From Sphaeramia orbicularis (lineage: Eukaryota > Chordata > Actinopteri > Kurtiformes > Apogonidae), in the NCBI RefSeq assembly GCF_902148855.1, contig NC_043976.1:25507606-25571605 (forward strand): a stretch of DNA of 64,000 bases. The letters are read 5' to 3'. Shown here in pieces: positions 37,273 to 61,000 of this stretch. The notes beneath the pieces are model-generated. The model made no database searches and was not told the DNA's origin. It worked only from the letters and a program-made list of their open reading frames with translations. Numbering within the stretch: the first letter of the stretch is position 1; each line of letters opens with the position of its first letter. Made by a program: the position numbers and the translations under genes.

Positions 37273-37985
37273 CAGTACTGTGTAAAAGTCTCAGGCCACA
37301 TTCAGTTTTGTTGTTTTTGCAGGGTTGTAATGACTTGATCCTTATTCTGTAGGAGCTCTGATGGATTTTGCTGGTGTTATTTCACTAAAAATATACATTT
37401 GCATACTGTTGAACCTGTAGTCTTACAATACGTTGAAAATACCTCAAAGAAATAAATTTCTTGGTGCAGAATTTCACTGTTGTAAATAATAGATGGCTTC
37501 CTCTTAAGGAAATCATCACATGAGAAAACTAGAAACCACTGTCTCTTCAGGCTGATATGTTGTCTTTTTTTTTTCTCGAGAGTTTTAGAGAAATCTGAGA
37601 GCTTTTCTCCCAGTTAAAACATTGATGTTAGTCCTCCGAAGTCTTAGAACATTAGGGAAATCCCTGATAATATTTCTCAATCTCTGTGACAATACAACAT
37701 GAAATACACAAAGAAATGCATCTGTTCAATATTAAAAACACAAAAAAAGGAGGACTGACTGACTTCTAAAATAATCACAAATGATTCAATACAGCTGCTG
37801 TAATTTTCATATTTTTGCTCTGAGATATTTGTTTTAATGCTGTTTACATATTTCTATTAAATCTAAAATGTATTTTGATATCGAGGCTGAGAAATGCATG
37901 TATCGACATTATAAATACAATTGTACGGTTATTCTAATCTTGTACAGTGACCCTAATGATGGCCTGAGACATTTGCACAGTGCTG
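37273..37985. mobile_element. Tc1/mariner-like element, about 713 bp, copy 2
   Basis: Left end CAGTACTGTGTAAAAGTCTC and complement of the right end CAGCACTGTGCAAATGTCTC share the termini of the element at 32597-32828, and GTTGTTTTTGCAGGG follows the left end as there. The interior differs from the shorter copy and has no transposase frame that I can recognise. Confidence 0.65.
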
Positions 37986-39507
37986 CACATGGAACTATGA
38001 TACTTTATTATTTTGCTGGTTTACATTTGATGTTTAAGCTCCACTGCACCACATTTTATTTAATCACTGTTTCACAAACAACCAGTCTGCGTTTACAGCT
38101 TCATAAACATTCAGTTTGGTGAAGGAGACACTCTTTTTAAACCAAACAGCTTCAGCATCTAATAACAACCATCACTTTTTCACCTCTACTGTAAAATCAA
38201 ACCAGAGATGTAACTTGAAGTAGATAAAGCAAAGCTGTTTTGACGAGAGCTTTATTTATTGGAGTCATTTTTCGAGCCAAAGTGCAGAGATTAGCAGCAT
38301 CGACTACATAAATATGATGCTTTTCTGTTGTATCTCAACAAAATCTGAACATCTCTGAGTTGCCTTCAAGAGGAAACATGTCATCCAGAACAATGTCTTC
38401 CAGCAACATGTTTTTAAATGAAATTAACCCTCATTTATCACCATTCATGGTATTATCTTCTGCATTCTTAAGTAAAAATCAAGTATTTTCCTGTATTTAA
38501 TGTACTGATTATGTAGATGTTCATGAAAGCCCATAAAGTGACCTTTTTTTCAACAAAATATGTCATCTACTGAACATAAATCAAACATCTACAACCACCG
38601 TAATTTGTCAAACTTCATGGGTTTTATCGGTGAATCAATTTCGTAGAAGATGATGGTGTTTCCTTGTTCACTATGGAGCCTCTGAACGTCCAAATAGGTC
38701 ATATCTGATGGCGATGAAAAGCCGACAAGTCATTTAAATGTATTGATAGGATCAGTGGTTCAGAAGTTATTCAATATTTTAGGTGAGTAGATACTTTTGG
38801 TCGCTGTAGGCTGTGTAAGTCTTTGAGGGTTCAATGAACTTCAGGACACAAATAGAGCCGATAAACAAGGTTACAGATCTACATGGTGTACTGTCTGAGG
38901 ATGAATCTATTGTTGTTAGTCTTGGTGATACTAAAAAAGGTGTTGAAAACCACCAGACTCATCCTTTAACTTCCTATCTTGTGCTTAAAATCATGAAATC
39001 CTTCACTTTCCTGGCTTTTCATGTACTTACTGTTTTCCACATGCTTTGGAGTTTGTTACATTTTTGTATTCCACTGTTGCTTTTACGCACAAAACTGTCT
39101 TTTTTTATACAGGGAATGGTTTTTATTCAGAGTGTTTTAGACTGGTGTAAGAGGGAGGAGGGTGTCATTTTCATGCCTTAAATCTTGTATTTACTCAAAT
39201 GCAATAAATGATATTTTATTTATATTAAAGCCGCAGCTATATTTGTGTGTTTCATTATGTATTCTGTATCATTAAATAAGTCTTGAAAGAAGAAAATTAT
39301 AAAAAGAAATTACTGAGATGAACACTAGTAATCATAGCATTTTCTTTTATAAGATTATGCAAAAAAAAGTGTTTTGGATTTTATTTAGTCATTAATTTAA
39401 ACCCCAGCTGAAATCAGAATGTGCAGGAAAGATATTCACTTTGAGAGTCTTGAATCATATGATGTATGTATGTACAAGAAATATATTTGAGAACAGACTT
39501 TACAGAC

Positions 39508-39513
39508 TTTATT
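39508..39513 (-). terminator. Candidate polyadenylation signal of the NLR gene
   Basis: AATAAA on the minus strand 270 bases after the stop codon at 39783-39785. It gives a short 3' UTR free of repeats. Confidence 0.45.
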
Positions 39514-39782
39514 CCATCCAAAGGAAAAGTTTCATCTTTATAACAAAGTTACATTTCAGGTAAAGAACTAAAATAACTTTTGATTACTATTATTAAGTAA
39601 CTTGTAGCTTCAACAATTTAAAAAAAAAAAGTCAGACAAATCATTAAGATTAATTCAGAAGCTCTTTGAAAAAATATATATTCACCTATTATTAAACCTC
39701 TTCCTAGAAAGCATTATTATTGTTATATTTAGGTTAAGTTTAGAAGACTGCGCAGAAGCTTCTATGGTCCAGTTCACTAAGG

Positions 39783-53688
<13,906 letters not shown>

Positions 53689-53951
53689 CTCAATTGAAGT
53701 TAATCAGAATGGTGAGTCAGTGAATCTAACAAAACACCTTCCACACCCAACACTGACAGAACAGGAAGTTACACTCAGGCTCGATACAGTACAGTCAACC
53801 CAGTCGACTCTCCACCTGGTGAACTAACGGATCCACTTTTACAGTCAACACTAAGAAAACTCATTCAGAGACTCTGAACTGTATCATAATGTTGGACTCA
53901 CTCTGTCTCAGACGTCCTCTCTCAGCTCAAAATGGAGTTTGAACTCACTCA

Positions 53952-53965
53952 ACACTTTCACTTTT
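53952..53965 (-). promoter_or_regulatory. ISRE/IRF-like site upstream of the NLR
   Basis: The minus strand reads CAAAAGTGAAAGTGTT, close to the interferon-beta PRDI type GAGAAGTGAAAGTG, about 265 bases upstream of the start codon. It fits an interferon-responsive immune gene. The transcription start has not been located, so position relative to the core promoter is unknown. Confidence 0.5.
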
Positions 53966-55364
53966 GTGTCACTAGGACAGCCCCTCCTCTGTCCTTTTAC
54001 TGCCCTCTACTCAGCCTTAGTACATAGAAAATGTGTCACACAAAAGTACATATTACATGAAACAATTTACTTTAATGAAAACTAAACACTAAGTACAGAT
54101 GAAAACTCTTTTTGTCTAACTTAGGGTCAGGGTCATGGAGGTGTTTTCAGTATTTCACCAACTGGCTAAGAAAAATATATATACATATCATATATATTAT
54201 TGATATGATATATATATATAAAACAGAGGAAATGTTTTTCTGAAAGAGACTTTAGACAGAAACCTCAGTAATGTGACATGCAGAGGACAGGCTACAAAAA
54301 CACAGATATGATGTAAAAAGATGTATGTAGATTCCAGACTCACCTTTCACAGATAAATAGGGAGAAATGTGGAAAGGATGCATTCCAGACTGTCGTGGAT
54401 GATGACAGAACAGAAACTACTGGTTCATTGTATGAGAAAAAAAAACATGCTTATATTCTCACTTCATATACACAAATTATAGACAAATTTATAATAGAAG
54501 ATATGCTTTTATGAGGCATTTAATTATACCTTTACCAAAAAGAAATGCTTTAGATAAAATGCCACTGCATAGAACAACATACTTATGTAATATTTGTAGT
54601 GAGAGCAGAAAAGATCACTTAAGAACAGCCATTATTCAGAAAGAAATCAGTTTAGGCTATATATAATTTTGATGGAAGAATTATTAAGTGAGTAAAGACT
54701 GTAGACTAGTTTCACTCCACTTTGTATGAGTTAGGCATTTTAATGATGTTCTCATTGTTTGACTTGTTTTAATGTGATACTAAATTATGTATGTCCACTT
54801 TTAAGTTAATTAATTTATTATTGGTTATCGTCAATGATGAAATGTTTGAATATTTTGTTTATCTTTGTTTTTGCAATGCTAATTGCTGTATGAACTAAAT
54901 ATTGCTCTTACTTTTTTCATTTATTGTTAATTGCTGTGAATAATATCTGAATATCTTGATTGTTTTTGGCTGGACCTCAGGAAGAATAGTCATGACTGTG
55001 GTTAAAATTAATGTTGGTGCTAAGTAAATTAATTGATAAATGTAAGAAGTGGCTATAATCACTTAAGAGTCATGAAAAGAGTGAAACACTGTAAAAGACT
55101 TACACCAAGACAGACATGTTGTACCCCCCCCCAAAAAAAACAAACAAACAAACAAACAAACAAACAAACAAAAAATTTAAAAATGGCAGAGACTTCCATA
55201 GACGGTGTTTAGATGATTGAAGAGTCTGTAAAAATGTACATCTACAGCAATTCACAATATATTTTGGTAATTTTGTGACTTGAACAGACTAATTATAAGA
55301 GAGTCCTGTTGGATTTAACTCTAAAAGGAACAACAAACCATCTGCTCACTAAGATTTAAAAAAA

Positions 55365-55373
55365 ATATATGTA

Positions 55374-55448
<75 letters not shown>
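55365..55448. repeat. (TA)n microsatellite, about 80 bp
   Basis: Almost pure AT dinucleotides between the NLR and pdha1. Tyr/Ile open frames across it are artefacts. Confidence 0.95.
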
Positions 55449-56140
55449 GTGTTTTCTTTCTTTCGGGGAACAGTATATGGAGGACCGAACCTGAAATTTA
55501 ATTGTCATCTTTTGTGGTCCACGTGCGGATCTCCTAATTCAAATGCATCTGGCACATAAAATCATTTATCGAGCCATTTTTATATTTCTGTATGTATTAT
55601 TAAATATACAGGTCAGGTCCTCCAAACAAATATACAATTAATTTCCATGACGTAAATATTTGGTACAAGGTAGCCCCTTTTCGAGGCATTTTAATTCCAT
55701 GCGACTCATTAAGGTATAGAATATTTCAATAATTCATAAAAAAAAAGAAAAGAAAAGTGAATTTATTTATTCTTACTGGATGTTGTTTCAAACTCTTCCA
55801 CAGATTCACAGGAATTTGAAAGTGCAAATAAATGCATCTGAATGGAGATGAAAAACACGAAGTTAGATTATAAATAGACCTTTTATTCTTTTCTCTTCAG
55901 TAAAACAGCGAATACCGATTCACTCTCCAATATAGTACCCGGTAATGAGCTGCATGACTCACATTCAACACTGGGTGTCACTCGCCACTAAACAAAATAA
56001 AAGTAGGAAGGAACCAACGCGGAACCTATATTTCGTGTCACCATTATTAGCCGGATTGTTTTTTGCGACGGACACCAACACGGATATTCAGCCAGCGGCT
56101 TACAATTAATCCTTTTAACCGCAAGTCGTCGCCCAGTAGC

Positions 56141-58017
56141 ATGAAAAATATGTTAACCGTTATCTCTAACGCACTTTGCAGGATCACGGGCAGGAATGTG
56201 GTGAGTGGTTTGGGCTTGGCGTGGAGTTTTTCGGCTGCTTGTTCGGAGCAGACCCGGGTCGTGCTAACTGCTAGCTAACCTGGTGTTGTTTGGCACAGCG
56301 CTGACCTTGTGAACATATTAGCTGCATGTAGGCTAGTTTGGCTGCTGCTTTGTCTTTTACCTGTTGTGCTTTTATTGTGGTTTATCTCTGCTTGCAAATG
56401 TCCACTGAACAAGCAGTGAAATTATATATTTGCACGGATAAACACACGGGCAATATTCGTTCGGACATCATGACTCTTTTAGCCCCAGTTTGAGCCTAAG
56501 ATTTAGCAAGTTACAACCAACTGAATAAAAACTAATCCCATTTGCTTTTCTATTTTTGTTGCACACAGTTAAACACAAGATATTTTTAAGATATAACATA
56601 AAAAATGGCTTCTTATTGTTGGAGGAATCGGCATTGTGACGTTAACGACAAACCAAAGAGGCGGTGGTCTAAGTTTAGTATTAACCTTAATACTTAGCTG
56701 TAGCTGTGAAGTTAATTGACCTGCACTATAAAATACAGGCAATACTTTACATAAGTTTGGTAATTAAATCTGTTTTTCTTTAATCAACATCATCTATTAA
56801 TAAACTGACAAGAAACTCAGCCGAAAAGAGTGATAGTTTCAGTAGACCTTAACCACACGTTTCCAGTGTGAACACTATATCCTGCTCTTTACTGAATGAT
56901 GTAATTTTTTTTTTTTTTTTAAATTAAATGATTATGAACTATTTTCTCATCATTCAAGAAGACTTGTTGCTTTAAAGGAACAGAATGATGTATTTTACCG
57001 GGGAATTTACCGAGATAAGGTTAAAGACGTTAAAAGTCTTTATCCAAATGGGATTCTTTTTATCCATTTGGTTAGAAGAGACTGTGAGCTTTCAGGAAAT
57101 TAAGTCGGTCCTTAGTGGGTGTTGTAACTCTTCTTTAAGATTGTGAAAAAGGCCATCTATGTTTATGAATCTTGCTCATTTTATAGTCAGATTTGTGGCT
57201 CAAACTGGGGCAAGAATAACTTAATTGCCTCCATGTCTAACATCTGTCTCATCACATTTGTCTTCAAGAAAATGGCTTTTACTGCTGATATGATTGATGT
57301 AATCGACCATTTCTTACTTTTGCCATTTCATCAACCTAATTTTTTTATTACGTTTCTCTCAAAAATAATTAGAGGCTATGTTGCTGCCATGTCTGTACAA
57401 TCTGATCTTATTTGTTAGCAAAGTTATTTCTTTTTGTTACACTCTCCCTTGGCCTCACATCCTTTAAATTTCTCACCAAAATTAATTTGCCCAATATTTT
57501 TTGCAGTGAATTACTCTGAGAACATCCTTATTTCAGCCGATGCTTTAAGAATCGAAGGTGATGGGTATGATTATGGGCTTTACCAGGAAATTGACTTTAC
57601 AAAAGCAGTCATGCCTGTGTCAAATTTGTGCATCTGGGATTAAAAATAAAAGCAGTAAAAGCCAGCAGAGCTCCTTCAGACTTCATGATATTAAGGGTGT
57701 CTGTGGGAACTGTGCTGTATCATTCACTTTTTCCTTCCTGTGTCCACTCCTCTTCTTTACACACATACACACACACACAAAACAAACCCTAAATGTCTCG
57801 CTTTTCTCCCCCTCCCCACCTCGCCTGAACCCTAGGGAGCCCAAACAGTGTCGGAGGTAAGCAGCTTGTCACCCTGCTGGTCCTGCATCCCCTCCTTCTG
57901 CAGTCACATTACCCTGAATTATTTCTGAATAGTGGGAATATTGCTAAAGGATGAATTTGGTAATTTTCTGTACTTTTGTTACTGTCAGCAAATAATAATA
58001 ATAATAATAATAATAAT

Positions 58018-58064
<47 letters not shown>

Positions 58065-61000
58065 TGTTACATGTTCCACATTTTCTCTAAAATCAAAGAA
58101 CAAGGTATTTATGTAAAATGGCAACATGAGAAGCCATATTTCTATTAATATTCTCAGTTAGATATTTAATCAATGTTTGATCATTCTTCCTTTAGAACCT
58201 TAGATAATGTACATATGTATGTAAGGTCATGATCCAAATATGTATAATACGGCAAAAGAAGAATTGATTGAATTACAGTTGCAAAAGAAAATGGAGACTG
58301 GTGTAACATACAGAACTGTGCAGAAGTGATGGGACACCTCTAGCTTTGTTGTTTTTGCAGGGTTGTTATGAGCAAACATTGATTTCTCAATTGCTTTTCT
58401 TTGGATATAGCAAGAAAATACAGGAAACATCCACACAGTGATATGCTCACCAAAAACAAAACAAAATCCTCTCTACAGGCTCCATAATTAGAAGTTGCCT
58501 AAATGATAAGAAACGTTCTCACGCGTGGAATGAAACCTTAAGTAAATGATGTAAATGTCATATTGCCTGATCAAAAAAGTATGACTTGTTGCATACAAAA
58601 AGGATGTCACAGTAAATGATTAGCAGGAGATGTTTTTACTTTCCTGAAACTGGTGTGTTTAAGGCTATTCACTGTTTGTCCCTGTTGTGTCTTAATACAG
58701 GGACAGATCATTTATATATGTGTGATTGCTCTAAATAAAACAAATCTAATGATGCCCTAAGACTTTTGCTTTGCACTGTAAATATTTATAGAGGGCTGGG
58801 CAATGTATTACATTATTGCTTCATCAGGAGATCTGTCTTGTGCAACAGAAGTTCACAATGCAACCAGTTTGTTCATTCTTATGTTCATTGGGAATGTGTT
58901 TCTCGCTTATGTGTATTTAATGGGAATAATTAGTATTGATCATACTTTAATAAAACTACAAAATTCAGCACACAAAGCACCAACAACCACTAATTAGATT
59001 GTAGCCAACATTTAAAGAAAATAAATGACAAATTTAGAATGTAATCTAATTTGCTTTGTAAATAAGTCTCTGAGCTTTCCTTTTTATTCTCTCATGTTGT
59101 TCTGATAGTAGGCTATATATTTTAAACTGCATACAAAATTGAACTAGTTGAAACACTGTCAGAATCCTAGTGTTCTCTTCAGTTTCCGAAAGAAGAAACA
59201 TGTCACCCACTGCAATTATGAGGCTCAGTCATGTGTTTTTAATCGTTTTCAGACAACAATGGAGCGCCACAATACAGACTAATAAGATAAATCAGGTTAC
59301 AGACACACAGACGATACTGTTTATAGGATGAATTCACTGCTGCTGTTAGTCTGTACATAGGATTTGTTGACAGGAAGAAAAGTATAAATTACTAGACTCA
59401 TCCTTTTTATAGTGAATTTGACTTGAGCGTCAGAGATGCGTTTTTATTATTACTGTAACGGTGTGTTTTTACTTGAAATGTCTGTTTTAGCCTCTGCATG
59501 TCATTTTGAATATCAAGTGAAGTGCTTTTTAAAAAAAAAAAAAAAAAAAGAATTCTCCTCGGAAAAAACCCTGTTCACTGTCTGTAATTTGACCATTTCA
59601 GTGTCAGGACAGTGAGTGTGAGCGCTTACATACACCTCTTTTTTTTTTTTTTTTTTTTAATTAAAATCTGTGAATAATGCACTCTGCAAAGTGATAAGCA
59701 GTCATAACAGAGCCCCTTATGAGAGCTACCAAAACACTTGCATGTCACATTTTATGTTATTTAATAATATTGTTTCATATTTATTTGATTCATAATTGCT
59801 GCTGTTGTTTTCCAGCTTCTTCAAAGTGACTGTATCATTATCCTTCATTAGTCACAAAGTGATGGTAGATAAAGCAACAAAATCATCTATGTGAATTAAG
59901 TTAGTTGAAATATTGGAACAAGGAAATGAACTTGAAAAAAGTTATTAAGAATGGTGTATTTTTTTCCCCTACTAATTAGTTAAAATGAGGAGATGTCTTT
60001 GTAGTCACAAAACAGTGAAAAATCCTTAATAATTTAGACTTCATTCAGTTTAAAACTCAAAATATCATGATCAGAGAAGCTTCATCTTTCAGGACGGAGC
60101 ACTTTTATTGCTGTTACTTAAAAAAAAAAAAAAAATTAGATTAAACTGAACTCTGAGGTATTTGTGACCTGTATATGCATCCTTTTCACTTCAGTTTTAA
60201 TTTGATTTTGAATGTCGATTTGACATTTTTGGCTCTTTTTCGATCAGCTAATTGATTACCCAACTAATTGTCGCAGCTTTAAACATAATTTTATCTCTAA
60301 TGTAACGTCAGACCGTGTTGTTGATGCAGACGCTGGTTTTCGTCTCCACGTTCCCTCAGTGTTTGTGCTTCCTCCTCATGTTTGTGTCCTTTTGATTTCT
60401 GAGCTGCTGTTTTCACCTGTAGACCACCTGTCTCATCATCACTGTAGAGCTCTGGTCTGACTGGTTGGCTCCTGTGCTCCTCAGTTGCTGATTGACCTGT
60501 CAGAGTACGTCAATCTAACCTCACCAGCGGCGCCCGCCTTGGCACAGACCCAGCGGCAACCACCCAAACCACCACCTGTCAGTACTAGAGCTTCTGCTGC
60601 AGAGTTAGTTAGCACCCAGACCGACATAGACAGACCAGTAAGAACATGTGGAGCATCCTACATGTCTGCCTGCTCACTAACTGGGGAGGGAAATCAAATG
60701 TGTGTCTACAGGATATCAGCAAAATAACCTTAACAGCAATTATAACTCTTTCTTCCTGTTAAATTCTACCTAAATTTATGAAAATGCTGTTTCTGCCTCA
60801 CTCTCTTACTTTAACATTTCTGACTTCAGCTGTAACTAACTGAAAGTGTCTTAATCAGTTAATGTCCTGTTTGTTTTTTGATTTGCAAGTACATTTATAC
60901 AGTATATTTGTTGACTCTGTTTAAACAAAATACACTGATGGGGCGGTTCCTCACTTGGATTTAACTTAACAAGTAGTTAATGTCCTTCCATTAGGTAATT

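Larger units (their letters stand above)
36812..39782. other. acot9-NLR convergent intergenic region
   Basis: Holds the acot9 3' UTR, a GAGGGGTATT copy (36898-37230), a Tc1-like element (37273-37985) and, near 38640-38790, a repeat-like block (CACTATGGAGCCTCTGAACG ... GATCAGTGGTTCAGAAGTTA). + strand AATAAA candidates lie at about 37450 and 39201. The NLR 3' UTR and its minus-strand signal (39508-39513) are at the right end. A 115-codon + strand frame at 38834-39181 has no recognisable family. Confidence 0.5.
53689..56140. other. NLR-pdha1 divergent intergenic region
   Basis: Holds the NLR 5' UTR and promoter (ISRE-like site 53952-53965), unique AT-rich sequence at 54000-55120, a (CAAA)n run at 55140-55176, a (TA)n run at 55365-55448 and, at 55900-56140, the GC-richer pdha1 promoter region. 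No further gene is seen. Confidence 0.55.

Noticed and set aside
38834-39181. 115-codon + strand open frame between acot9 and the NLR
   Set aside because: Hydrophobic, low-information composition with no recognisable domain and no splice partners; probably 3' UTR or repeat sequence.
36812-39782. Search for a B30.2 (PRY-SPRY) exon at the 3' end of the NLR
   Set aside because: No such motif is visible on the minus strand; the 13-nt last exon with its stop and the polyadenylation signal at 39508 close the gene.
58790-58815. GGGCTGGGCAATG, hAT-like terminus
   Set aside because: No matching second end or target duplication; too short to report as an element.
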